A stretch of DNA of 64,000 nt, taken from an uncultured SAR116 cluster alpha proteobacterium. Lineage in GTDB: Bacteria; Pseudomonadota; Alphaproteobacteria; Puniceispirillales; GCA-002684695. A program made the position numbers and the translations under genes. How positions within the stretch are numbered: position 1 is the stretch's first letter; the number at the start of each line of letters is the position of its first letter. Positions 10,885 to 21,700 of the stretch are shown piece by piece. Under the pieces are notes generated by a model that was given only the letters and a program-made list of their open reading frames with translations, did not search any database and was not told where the DNA came from. The stretch is taken from positions 1-64,000 of the forward strand of contig CACAIE010000004.1 in NCBI GenBank assembly GCA_902532475.1, given 5' to 3'.

Positions 10885-11967
10885 TCAATCTACAACTATT
10901 TTTGAGCCTTTATAGCCCAATTCAAAAACTTTTTTAAGAATTTCATCAGCTTTTTCTATTTCTTGTGTAGGTCCAAGCCTAACTCTATGCAAGATTCTTC
11001 CCTGATAATCAATAGTAGTTATTTTTGTTTTAGATAAATGCGCAACTTTAGCAACTACATTATTTGCATTAATAGTTGAGGAAAAAGCTCCAACCTGAAT
11101 CCAAATTTTGGTTTCTGTTGGATTAACTTTTCTTAAATTGCCTTGTCGAGAAGAAGCAAGTATTTCAGTAAAGCTTTTTTGTATATTAATTTTTGTGTCA
11201 TCCAAAACCTTAACTCCTTCAGATGTGTTCTTTATAGAAACCTTGGGTCTAGAAACTGAATTAATAGATGGCAAAATTAATGGTTGATTTTTAGGAATAT
11301 AAATACCTGGAAAATTTCCTTCTTTAGCAGACCTTTCCAACCATAATGATTTCTCTAATAAAATATTTACTTTAACTCTTGAAACTCCTACATCTTTAAA
11401 ACCTAATAGTTCTGCTGCTTTTTCTGACAAATCAATAATCCTGCCATGCACATAAGGTCCCCTATCATTGATTCTTACGTTTAAAACATTTCCATTGTCT
11501 AAATTAGTTACCCTAACCATACTTGGCATAGGCAATGTTTTATGTGCAGCGCTAATAATATTTTTATTAAAAATTTCTCCATTTGCTGTCATTCTTCCAT
11601 GAAACTTATCTCCATACCATGAAGCAATTCCTGTTTCTTCATAAGTCAAATCTCTTTTTGGATAATACCATATATTATTAATTTCATATGGGTCTCCAAC
11701 TTTATAAATAGGATTTGGAGTATTTTTAGTATCACTAGATTCAATTGTTTCAACAATTTCTTCTGATGTTTTGATATCATCTTTTAATATATCAGGTTGT
11801 ATTGATGGATAGACTTTATTCTGCTCTTTTAGTGATATTTTTTCTGCATTATTTATATTTTCTTTAACTGCTAATTCAACCAAACCACCTACATCAGAAC
11901 ATGAAGAAAACAATAAAATTATAAATAAAGTATTAGTTATATTTATTAGTTTTGATTTTAAAGCCAT
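10885..11967 (-). CDS. rlpA: Septal ring lytic transglycosylase RlpA family lipoprotein with SPOR domain
   Basis: ETGIASWYGDKFHGRMTANGE, RVTNLDNGN, DRGPY motifs; C-terminal SPOR-like repeat. Confidence 0.92.
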   Translation of the reverse strand: MALKSKLINITNTLFIILLFSSCSDVGGLVELAVKENINNAEKISLKEQNKVYPSIQPDILKDDIKTSEEIVETIESSDTKNTPNPIYKVGDPYEINNIWYYPKRDLTYEETGIASWYGDKFHGRMTANGEIFNKNIISAAHKTLPMPSMVRVTNLDNGNVLNVRINDRGPYVHGRIIDLSEKAAELLGFKDVGVSRVKVNILLEKSLWLERSAKEGNFPGIYIPKNQPLILPSINSVSRPKVSIKNTSEGVKVLDDTKINIQKSFTEILASSRQGNLRKVNPTETKIWIQVGAFSSTINANNVVAKVAHLSKTKITTIDYQGRILHRVRLGPTQEIEKADEILKKVFELGYKGSKIVVD

Positions 11968-11981
11968 TGTAAATTATTTAA

Positions 11982-12959
11982 TTAATTAATTATTTTATCT
12001 GAAAGCAACCCAACTGATAAAGCAAAATAATTTGATCTATTCCATTTTAAAAGAGTTTCAAAATTATTATAAACGAGAAACGAATTCTTCCTCATTTTAT
12101 CAACAATTAATAATCTCGCATTAATATTAACTAAAGGTAAATTAGTGCCATCAATTTTTTTAATTCCTATTTTAGACCAATCTTTAATTTTTTTATTTTT
12201 CTTATTATAATTTAATATGTTTTTAACTTCTTTAGTGGAAACATTCCGACCCCATATTAAATTACCCTTCCAACCGTTTTTACTTAAATAGTTAGCTATC
12301 GAACCAAACACATCTTCCTTAGTATTCCATATGTCTATTTTACCATCCATATTTTCATCTACTGCATATTTTAAATAAGAACTAGGCATTAACTGACACT
12401 GGCCAAGTGCACCAGCCCAACCACTTTTAATATTTTGGAAATCAACCATTTCATTCTCAATTATTTTTAATGCTGAAATTAATTCTGATCGAAAGTATTT
12501 ACTTCTTCTTCCATCATAAGCTAAACTAGATAAAGTATGAAATAAGTTAAAGTTTCCCATATTGTTTCCAAAATTAGACTCTATTGCCCATAATGAAATT
12601 ATATACCTGCTTTGAACATTATATTTTTTTGATATTTTATCTAATAAATCTTTATTTTTTAAAAATTCTTTTTTAGCTTTATTAATTCGATAATCAGAAA
12701 CTATTCTCTTTTTATACTCTTCAAAAGTTAACTTAAATTCTGGTTGATTTCTATCCAATTTAATCGTTTTTTTTATGGGTTTAGCATCATTTAAAACTTC
12801 AAGAGTTGATTGTGAAATCCCTTTAGTAATTGCCTCCCTCTTGAAGTCCTCCAGCCATTTGTCAAATGTTATGTCAGCAAATGAATTAAATGAGATACAA
12901 GATACAATTATTGACATAAATAAAATATTAACTTTATTTTTTGTTATCATTACAAACAA
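11982..12959 (-). CDS. Lytic murein transglycosylase (MltB family)
   Basis: IISLWAIESNFGNNMG, GALGQCQLMPSSYLKYAVD. Confidence 0.9.
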   Translation of the reverse strand: MFVMITKNKVNILFMSIIVSCISFNSFADITFDKWLEDFKREAITKGISQSTLEVLNDAKPIKKTIKLDRNQPEFKLTFEEYKKRIVSDYRINKAKKEFLKNKDLLDKISKKYNVQSRYIISLWAIESNFGNNMGNFNLFHTLSSLAYDGRRSKYFRSELISALKIIENEMVDFQNIKSGWAGALGQCQLMPSSYLKYAVDENMDGKIDIWNTKEDVFGSIANYLSKNGWKGNLIWGRNVSTKEVKNILNYNKKNKKIKDWSKIGIKKIDGTNLPLVNINARLLIVDKMRKNSFLVYNNFETLLKWNRSNYFALSVGLLSDKIIN

Positions 12960-13042
12960 CTATTGAAATTAATTAAAAAGTTATTTAAACAATGCATTGA
13001 TTTATATTTAGCTTCAAGTTATTTGATTATAAATATAAAGTA

Positions 13043-13132
13043 GGGCGTTTGGCAGAGTGGTTGAATGCGACGGTCTTGAAAACCGTTAAGGGTGAAAGCC
13101 CTTCCAGGGTTCGAATCCCTGAGCGCCCGCCA
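13043..13132 (+). tRNA. tRNA-Ser(UGA), CCA encoded
   Basis: GGGCGTT/AGCGCCC acceptor stem pairing, ACGGT-CTTGAAA-ACCGT anticodon arm (TGA), long variable arm, GGTTCGAATCC T-loop, 3' GCCA. Confidence 0.95.
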
Positions 13133-13217
13133 CTTAAATACAATATACAAAATCATATAGAACCTAAAAGTTAGGACTTGATACTTTATACGATCACAAG
13201 TTGGAGTTAGGCTGCTA

Positions 13218-14009
13218 TTAAGTTAATGACTTTAAAAAACCAATCATTTTCTGAGCTATCTGCTCACCGGCTTCAACCAGGATTGAGTGTTTTAGCCCAG
13301 GTAGTATGATCAACTGTGAATGAGGTAAAGCATCATCTATCAGCTTGTTTAAACGATAATTACAACCACCATCAAACTCACCAGTAATAATTAGTGAGGG
13401 TTGGTTAACCTCATGCAGCCAAGGCATCATCTCGGTACTTGCATAAATACGAAATACATTCAAAAACACTTCAGCATCCGTGGAAAGCACCTGTTGCAAA
13501 CGCCTCTCTACCAGGTCGGGTCGTTGCTCTAGGAAAGAATTGCTAAACCACCGGTTGGTCAGTGTGCAAAGAATTTTTTCAATCCCATGTTCTTCCATAG
13601 CTTTGACTACGTCCCATACTTTAGCGCTGTCATCTTTGGATCTGCCAGCAGCTGTGGAAAATAGGCCTAAGGAAATAACTCGCTCGGGGAAACACAATGC
13701 GTAGCGTGGCCCAATCATCCCTCCCAGAGAATGTCCTGCAAGATGCACTTTCTCATAACCCAAGGTTTGACGTAGTTTTTCCAAGTCAACCACCAGTTCA
13801 TCCAGGCCAAATTCACCAAAATGCAAAGGCGATTCACCATGACCACGTAAATCATAAGTAACCACGGTAAAATGTTGTTCCAAGACTGGCGTCAAAAAGC
13901 GCCAAGCATCACGCGCTGCGCCTATCCCATGTATCAAGATTAAGGGTTCGCCATTGCCTTCAACCTTATATACACAATCAATAGCCGACGATAAGTCAAC
14001 AGATAACAT
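13218..14009 (-). CDS. Alpha/beta fold hydrolase (enol-lactonase/epoxide-hydrolase-like)
   Basis: LIHGIGAARDAW, YDLRGHGES, LAGHSLGGMIGP, GLKHSILVEA. Confidence 0.88.
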   Translation of the reverse strand: MLSVDLSSAIDCVYKVEGNGEPLILIHGIGAARDAWRFLTPVLEQHFTVVTYDLRGHGESPLHFGEFGLDELVVDLEKLRQTLGYEKVHLAGHSLGGMIGPRYALCFPERVISLGLFSTAAGRSKDDSAKVWDVVKAMEEHGIEKILCTLTNRWFSNSFLEQRPDLVERRLQQVLSTDAEVFLNVFRIYASTEMMPWLHEVNQPSLIITGEFDGGCNYRLNKLIDDALPHSQLIILPGLKHSILVEAGEQIAQKMIGFLKSLT

Positions 14010-14019
14010 TTCAATGCTC

Positions 14020-15042
14020 CTATCTAATTACGTTGCATTGGCTAAAGTTGGGAATTACATCTGTGACCATGCGTTCCATAGCGGCCATAGCTTCCTTCTG
14101 TGGCAACCCAAAATTTAAATTGCAAATCAATTCATCAATACCTAGATTAGAGTAAACCTGAATCTTTTCATTCACCTCATCGGCGGTACCTATTAGAACA
14201 TTTGCAGCTAGTTCTTCAATGGTTTGTTTGCGGGGTAAAGCTTCTAGACAACCATTCTTTACACTCCCCGGGCCACCAAAAGCGTTGTCAAAACGCTCGA
14301 AATAACTATAATTAAATTCTAAAGCTCGACGGGCATCGTCCTTGTCTTTAGCTACATAACATGCTCGCAACAAAGAGAGTTTTTGCTGGCCATCTGCGCT
14401 CTTTCCTTCATGAAAAGCCTGCACCTGATCCATCATCATTTGGTGATCACCCGCCAACGCTGTAGTCTGTACTTGGAATCCTTGCTTGGCGGCATTATAG
14501 ATTTTCTCTGGTGCCATGACCGCCACCATAAGGCGAGGCATGGGCTTGGTATAAGGCCTCGGCATAATGGTAATGGGCTCAAACTGATAATACTTTCCCT
14601 CATAGCCTACTTCTTCTTGACTAAGTAACAAATTAAGCACTTCTAAAGATTCTGTAAATCGCTCCTGAGTCTCGGCCATAGGCACACCAAGACGTTCCAT
14701 CTCATAGCCAAAGGCACCCTTACCTACTCCCAATACTAGGCGTCCGTTAGTAAGAATATCGGCCATAGCCACTTCACCTGCATAAGAGCGCATATCATGA
14801 ATAGGCAAAACAACAATGGATGTTACTATATCCAAATTCATAGTGTGATCTGCCACCTTTACGGCAAAAGTCAGGGGTGCAGGATTTAGAAGTATATTTA
14901 CCAAATGGTGTTCAGGAATGGACACACCGGAATAGCCCCCCTGATCAGCAAAGATAGCCTGTTCGAGCATATCGTCATAAAGTTTTTTACCACCTATACT
15001 GGGGTCAGGGTAATAGCTCGACAAAAAATGATTAAATTCCAT
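14020..15042 (-). CDS. LLM class flavin-dependent oxidoreductase (luciferase-like monooxygenase)
   Basis: GGYSGVSIPEHHLVNI, LTNGRLVLGVGKGAFGYEMERLG, LNLLLSQEEVGYEGKYYQF. Confidence 0.9.
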   Translation of the reverse strand: MEFNHFLSSYYPDPSIGGKKLYDDMLEQAIFADQGGYSGVSIPEHHLVNILLNPAPLTFAVKVADHTMNLDIVTSIVVLPIHDMRSYAGEVAMADILTNGRLVLGVGKGAFGYEMERLGVPMAETQERFTESLEVLNLLLSQEEVGYEGKYYQFEPITIMPRPYTKPMPRLMVAVMAPEKIYNAAKQGFQVQTTALAGDHQMMMDQVQAFHEGKSADGQQKLSLLRACYVAKDKDDARRALEFNYSYFERFDNAFGGPGSVKNGCLEALPRKQTIEELAANVLIGTADEVNEKIQVYSNLGIDELICNLNFGLPQKEAMAAMERMVTDVIPNFSQCNVIR

Positions 15043-15480
15043 GGACTACTCCAATCAATTGCTGAAAAGTATTTCTACGACCATTAAATAAGTCAAACAT
15101 TATTAATTATGATATAAATTCATATTTATCGAATTAATCTTCAAACATTAAAAACACTCTAACAGTTGCAGAACTTAGGAACATCAAAAAGACTGTTCCT
15201 GATAGATTAATCTTTAACATATGACTCTATTTAATGAGCTATATCCTTAACTAGAATCTTTTATGTAATTGATTTTATTAATTTTTTATTTACAGTCCCT
15301 TATCATTTTATAACAACAATTCCTGGATTAACCCTAATTATCAAAGTTTATCCCTAGGACATAATTTTGGATATTTTTGATTGATGCTTATTACTATAAT
15401 TAGAGTCATAATAAAAATATTTATTGATTTAAATTATTAATGTAACAAATTATAAATAAATATTATTTAGGAGAGAGTAT

Positions 15481-16206
15481 TTGTCTAATTCTGGATATTT
15501 GTTAATTGCTGATATAAGTGGCTACACTAATTTTGTGAAACTACATAATTTACGAAATAAACCTGTCGTTGGAAAATTTCTTGCAGATAATTTTGAATTC
15601 CACGCTGAGGCAATTATATCCGACTTACTTGAGGTTGTAATAGAAATGATTGAACCCGTTTTGAAATTAAATAAACTTGAGGGTGATGCAGCATTTTTCT
15701 ATTGTGATGACAATGCTATTAAAAATCAAGCTGATCAAATTTTAGAAGCAATGGATAATGCGAATAAAGCTTTCAATGAAAAAGCTTCAAAACTTGTTTT
15801 TGTTCAGGCATGCGGTTGTGAGCCTTGCTTACAATCAAAAAATCTTAAATTGAAAATAGTTGCACATAAAGGGGTCTTCGCTATTAAAAAAATTAGAACC
15901 TTTGAAGAATTGGCTGGTGAAGATGTAATTCTAACCCATAGAATGCTAAAAAACAATATTGAAAGTAATGAGTACTGGATGGTTACAGACAACTTTTTAA
16001 AATTTCTTAGCCCTGAAAATAAAAATAAGTTTTCTCCAATTATACAAAACCTTGAAAGTTTTGGTCAAATAAAATTTAATTATTTGCTATTAAGTTCACC
16101 AGAACCTAAAAATAGTAAAATAGAAAAAAGATCTAGAATGTACAATTGGTTTGTTCAAGCTGCTTATTTTAGTTCTGCAAAATTTAGAAAAAAATCAGTT
16201 TCATAA
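15481..16206 (+). CDS. DUF2652-like, class III nucleotide-cyclase-homology protein
   Basis: LLIADISGYTNFV and KLEGDAAFFY motifs; TTG start preceded by AGGAGAGA. Confidence 0.7.
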   Translation: MSNSGYLLIADISGYTNFVKLHNLRNKPVVGKFLADNFEFHAEAIISDLLEVVIEMIEPVLKLNKLEGDAAFFYCDDNAIKNQADQILEAMDNANKAFNEKASKLVFVQACGCEPCLQSKNLKLKIVAHKGVFAIKKIRTFEELAGEDVILTHRMLKNNIESNEYWMVTDNFLKFLSPENKNKFSPIIQNLESFGQIKFNYLLLSSPEPKNSKIEKRSRMYNWFVQAAYFSSAKFRKKSVS

Positions 16207-16220
16207 TCAATAATGTCAAA

Positions 16221-16748
16221 CTAAAATTTGTAATGCACTTTAAAAAATATCTCATCTTGATAAAAATTATAAATATTATCTTGTTTGTAATCAGTCCAAG
16301 GCAAACCTGTTCCACAATGAAATTCTCTATTAAATTTATCGATACATGGCTTTTCTTTAATTTTTCCCCCCTTAACAAGAGCATTATCAATGCCCAATAA
16401 AAATTTAAAATTATTAAATTTTTTACCTATGATTAAACCTATTGAATACATTTGAGTAGCATTCAACAAATCGCTTTTATACCCATTATCAAAGCTTAAA
16501 GGTATTATTAAAATATTTTCATTAAATTCAAATAATATTTTAGTCTTTAAATTTAATTGAATGCTTGTTGATTTGTAAAAATTTCCAAACATGAATTTTT
16601 GACCATTAGGCGCAATAAAATTTCCACTCCATAATTGAGATTGTGAATAAGAATTGGAACCATAAGTGTCCATTAACTGAAACTTGGTATTCCCAAATAC
16701 AGGACTATAAATTAGAATTAAAAATATTAAAATTATTATTTTTTTCAT
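16221..16748 (-). CDS. Small exported protein of unknown function, possibly a mini beta-barrel
   Basis: Signal peptide MKKIIILIFLILIYSPVFG (start taken at the second Met of the ORF ending 16775), amphipathic strand pattern, terminal ...FFKVHYKF. Confidence 0.5.
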   Translation of the reverse strand: MKKIIILIFLILIYSPVFGNTKFQLMDTYGSNSYSQSQLWSGNFIAPNGQKFMFGNFYKSTSIQLNLKTKILFEFNENILIIPLSFDNGYKSDLLNATQMYSIGLIIGKKFNNFKFLLGIDNALVKGGKIKEKPCIDKFNREFHCGTGLPWTDYKQDNIYNFYQDEIFFKVHYKF

Positions 16749-16899
16749 TTTTGCAACTTGAATAATTATCATCATTAAAACAATCTGTTGGATAAATAGG
16801 CATTGGAACTAAAATATTCTTACCAATTATTTCGTTATTTACAGAACAACCAAATATAAAATTAAGAGAAAATAGAATTAAAAATATTTTATATTTCAT
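16705..16899 (-). CDS. Small (64 aa) predicted lipoprotein
   Basis: Signal peptide with lipobox-like FIFGC; overlaps the stop of the upstream subtilase gene (ATGA) and the start of the downstream ORF. Confidence 0.5.
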   Translation of the reverse strand: MKYKIFLILFSLNFIFGCSVNNEIIGKNILVPMPIYPTDCFNDDNYSSCKNEKNNNFNIFNSNL

Positions 16900-18032
16900 T
16901 TTGCTGTTACTTGACCTTGAGGACTCATTGCATTTTCTATATTTAATACTCCATATCCATAAACTCTATCAGGTCCTGAATCACCAAAATCAGTGGCTGT
17001 CTGAAGTAATACTTGCTTTAAAGCTGGTCCATCTAAATTAGGAAACTTTTGTCTTAATAAAGCAGCAGCGCCTGCTACGCGAGGTGCAGAAAATGATGTT
17101 CCAGAAGCATCTCCAGTAAACAAAACGTCATCATGGGCGACTATATAATCATACAACATGTCGCCTGCTTGATAACTATATGGAGCAATAGAACTTCCCG
17201 AATCATTTATTGATCCAACAAATATTTTGTCTTTAGTAATTTGATGTCCTTGATCTTGCACTCTATCATATAATGAAGCAAAATAGTCACAATCAGTTAT
17301 TGAAACTGACCCACATTGAAGAGCACCATTACCTGCAGCATATATAAAAAGCATTTTTTCATTGTAAATTGGTTCTGAGTTTGAATTTATAGATGATATT
17401 TTTGATGAAACTGCATTTGAAACAATAGTTTCCCAATTGGGATTATTGATACCTGTATAAATTCCAGAATCGTTTTTTAATGGTTTTTCAAAACCCCATG
17501 AATTATTTACAATGTAATACTCATTAGAATTATAATATGCATAAACATTATTTGCGTTTTGAATAGTTGTCTCTAAACCGGAAACAGAAAGATTTGATAA
17601 TATTACATTAGTTTCAGGCGCGACACTATTAATAACCAACGAGACCCAATCTCCATGACTGTCAATTCTTCCATTAGAATTAAAGCTATCCAAAAGGCCA
17701 ATTTTTACATCTTTTCCAGTCCATCCATTTGACCAAGCACTATTGGCATTAGTATCGCGTGTTGCAATTGGATAAACATAACCGGGATTTAAAACGCTGT
17801 TTGCTTCTTCCAAAGTAGAAAATGTGTTTCCACTTGGACCATCATATGGCAACCCTCTCTCACTTCCAAGTAAAGTATTTTCTATAGCTGAAGAGAGTGA
17901 AGATATATTGCCTACAGTATAATTATATGACGTTAATTCTGGTGAACTAGAAACACCTCCTCCACCTCCTCCACAAGAAGAAGTAATTAATGTAATTTTC
18001 AACAAAAGATATAATCTAATATAAAGTTTCAT
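16896..18032 (-). CDS. S8 (subtilisin) family serine peptidase, predicted lipoprotein
   Basis: Lipobox TSSC followed by Gly6; catalytic D (KIGLLDSF), H (DSHGDWV), N (AAGNG), S (SGTSFSAPRVAGAAALL). Confidence 0.87.
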   Translation of the reverse strand: MKLYIRLYLLLKITLITSSCGGGGGGVSSSPELTSYNYTVGNISSLSSAIENTLLGSERGLPYDGPSGNTFSTLEEANSVLNPGYVYPIATRDTNANSAWSNGWTGKDVKIGLLDSFNSNGRIDSHGDWVSLVINSVAPETNVILSNLSVSGLETTIQNANNVYAYYNSNEYYIVNNSWGFEKPLKNDSGIYTGINNPNWETIVSNAVSSKISSINSNSEPIYNEKMLFIYAAGNGALQCGSVSITDCDYFASLYDRVQDQGHQITKDKIFVGSINDSGSSIAPYSYQAGDMLYDYIVAHDDVLFTGDASGTSFSAPRVAGAAALLRQKFPNLDGPALKQVLLQTATDFGDSGPDRVYGYGVLNIENAMSPQGQVTAK

Positions 18033-18149
18033 TTATGATTATATGATAATTTATAGATTTATATAATAATAGTTTAAATAAGGATGAGTAAATTTTGTTA
18101 ATCATTTTGAAAAATTTAAAATATAAATATAATTTTATTTAAGGTTATT

Positions 18150-18773
18150 ATGAAAAATAAAATTAATATAAAAGTTGTTGCTGATCTTGTCTGTCCTTGG
18201 TGTTTTATAGGATGCAACCATTTGAACAAAGCAATTACATCACGGAAAGATTTAACATTTGAGATTGACTGGCAATCTTTTTATTTAAATCCAACAATAC
18301 CAACCATAGGCTCAGAAAGAAAGAAATACTTAAAAAACAAATTTGGTGCCCAATTAAATATGGTAGAAAGTAAAATAATAAATATTGCTAATTCTTACGG
18401 TATTGAAATTAACTTAAATAAAATTGAATTTACTCCCAATACTAGAAAAATTCATCAGGTTATTAATTTCTTTAAACAAAAAGATTTTAATAAATCATAC
18501 GATTTAGCTTTTGAATTTATGGAAGACTATTTTGTTAAGGGTGAAGATTTAAGAAATGATAAATATATAATGAAAAAGTATAAAAAATATGACATGTCAC
18601 AAGATAATGAAGCATATAGATCTTCAAAATATTTTGAAGAATACCAACCTTTTATAAATTTTAATTTTATGAATGGTGTGCCAGTGTTTATTTTTAACAA
18701 CAAATGGACTTTAACTGGTGCACAAGCTCCAAAAATCATAGAAACAACTATTGATATTGCCTCAAAAGATTAA
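18150..18773 (+). CDS. DsbA/FrnE family oxidoreductase
   Basis: VVADLVCPWCFIG (CPWC), GVPVFIFNNKWTLTGAQ cis-Pro loop. Confidence 0.9.
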   Translation: MKNKINIKVVADLVCPWCFIGCNHLNKAITSRKDLTFEIDWQSFYLNPTIPTIGSERKKYLKNKFGAQLNMVESKIINIANSYGIEINLNKIEFTPNTRKIHQVINFFKQKDFNKSYDLAFEFMEDYFVKGEDLRNDKYIMKKYKKYDMSQDNEAYRSSKYFEEYQPFINFNFMNGVPVFIFNNKWTLTGAQAPKIIETTIDIASKD

Positions 18774-21700
18774 TGCACAAGTCTCCCTATAGTTTTTAAT
18801 TCTTCTTTTACACTTTCAACTCTATTTTCTTTATTAGATAAATCTTTAAATATCACAATTGATTGATCAGGTTTAATGTTAATTTTTGTTGGATTTAATG
18901 AAATAAACTCAATAAGTTTTTCTGGGTTAGAAAATTTATTTTGGAAAAAACATAAAGTAATACCATTATTTCCTACATCAACTTTGTTTATATTGGAAAT
19001 TTTACATAATTGTTTGATTTTAATTATCTCTAAAAGAGAGGCTACTTCTTTTGGAATTAAGCCAAATCTATCATTAAGCTCAAATTTAAAATCCTCTATT
19101 TCTTCATCAGTTTTTAAATAAGCTATTCTCCTGTAAATTGACAACCTTACAGATATATCATTGATATAGGTTTCTGGAATTTTTGAGGTTATGCCTATCT
19201 GTATCTGTGGTGACCATTCGATATCATCTTGAGCACTTCCAATTGTTTCTATTTCCACAGCACTCTTTAATAATGACTGATACAATTCAATGCCTACTTC
19301 CTTTATATGACCTGACTGTTCCTCGCCTAATAAATTACCAGCACCTCTGATGTCCATATCATATGAAGCTAAAGAAAATCCAGCACCTAAATTATCCAAA
19401 GTTTGCATAACTTCCAATCTCTTTCTTGCATCTGATGATATAAGCTTATTTTCTGCAGTGGTTAAATATGCATATGCTCTCACTCTGCCCCTTCCTACCC
19501 TCCCTCTCATTTGGTAAAGTTGCGAAAGTCCAAATTTTTCTGAACCGTATATTATAAGAGTGTTCGCAGATGGAATATCTAATCCAGATTCTATTATATT
19601 AGTAGAAAGTAGAACATTTACTTTACCTTCAGAAAAACTAATCATAGATTCATCAATGTCTTCAGCTTTCATTTTTCCATGTGCAGTTGCAATTTTAATT
19701 TCAGGAATCAAAGATTTAATCATATCATATAGCCTGGGCAAATCTTTGATCCTTGGCACAACACAAAAAGTAACACCACCCCTATGAATTTCTCTCTTAA
19801 ATGCATCTTTAATGGTCACTCCATCCCAAGTAGAGACAAAAGTTCTTACAGACAACCTATCCACTGGAGGGGTAGTAATCAGACTCATGCTTCTTACTCC
19901 AGTTAAAGACATCTGCAATGTTCTAGGAATTGGAGTAGCGGTCAACGTCAAAACATGAATAGTGCCCCTCAAGGATTTTAAGTATTCTTTCTGTGAAACT
20001 CCAAAATGTTGCTCCTCGTCGATTATTAATAGAGTTAAATTATTGAACTTTATTTTTTTTGAAAGCAATGAATGTGTTCCAATGATTATCTGAGTTTCTC
20101 CACTTTGAATTTCATCTTTAACTATTTTACCTTGTTTTGGTTTAATAAATCTTGATAACTCATTGACTTTTATAGGAAATCCCTTAAATCTTTCTTTAAA
20201 ATTTTCAAAATGTTGTTTGACTAAAAGAGTGGTTGGAGCAATTAAAGCTACTTGGAATCCAGACATAGACGCCATAAAAGATGCCCTTAAAGCAACTTCG
20301 GTTTTGCCATAACCTACATCACCACATATTAATCTATCCATTAATTTTCCTGATTTTAAATCATTTTCAACATCTTGAATTGCTATTAATTGATCTTCTG
20401 TTGGTGAATATGGAAATCTTGAACAAAATCTCCCATATTCATCATCCGCAAAATCTAACGGTTTTACTTTTGAAGTTTTACGAATTGCAGCAATTTTAAT
20501 TAATTGATCTGCTATTTCTTTAATTCTTTTTTTAGCATTGGCTTTTCTTGCTTGCCAATTACTACTTCCTAATTTATCTAAATTGGCATCACTTCCTGAA
20601 CCATATCTTGATACTAACTCTATGTTTTCAGCAGGCAAGTATAACTTATCACCACCACTATATATTAACTTTAAACAATCCCGTTCAACGTCTGAAGATT
20701 GCAAGGTTTCCAATCCTTCATACCGTCCTATACCATGCTCTACATGAACGAGGAAATCTCCAGTTGAAAGACTTGTAATGTCTCTTAAAAATTCATCGGC
20801 TTTTTTAGATTTTGGTGGCGGTCTTCTAAATTTTACTCCAAACAAGTCCTCTTCTGTAACAAACAATTTATCATTTAGTTTAAATCCTTTTTCTAAGGGA
20901 TAAACCATACAACTAAAATTAAACTCTGAGTTCAAAGGATTAGAAACAATAGGAAGTCTTAATTCATTTTCATCTGAATCATTAATTAACTTAACTATTC
21001 TTTTCAATGAACTTTTGCTATTGCAAGTAATTAAAATTTTGCTATGAACTTTTAATAAATTCATTAATTCTTTTATGGGATTTTCACCCTTTACTCTTGA
21101 TGATGAAAAATTTATTCCTGGTTTAGCCTTTATATTAAAATAATTGTTGTTAAATTCCAACGGGCTTGAGTCTGAGTTCAGTTCAATTATTTTTCTAGTT
21201 TTAAAAAAAGAATTTAAGTCATCAAAGTTAAAATATAACTGATTAATAGGTAATAAGTTATACCTAATTGATTTGGAATTTTTATTTTCTTTTCTTGAAT
21301 TATGAAAATCCTGAATGTCTTCAAGTTTAGACTCCAAAGTTAATTGAAAATCTTTATCAAGAACAATTGAGCAATCATCAATATAATCAAATATTGATGC
21401 TAATTCATCATGAAACAATGGTAATAAATGCTCCATCCCATTAAATATTTTTTTCTCAGATATTTTTTGGTATGAATAGTCATCAAAATTCAGGTTTGAA
21501 AAGTTTTCTCTAAATCTACGCCTGAATAAATTGATACTTTTTTCATTTAAGATTAACTCATTTCCCGGATAGAATTCTACTGCCTTTACATTATTTAAAC
21601 TTAATTGATTCAAAGGATCAAAAGTTCGTATTGTTTCAATTTCATTCCCAAAAAAATCAATTCTAATTGGAAATTCATCCCCTGGTGGGTATACGTCTAC

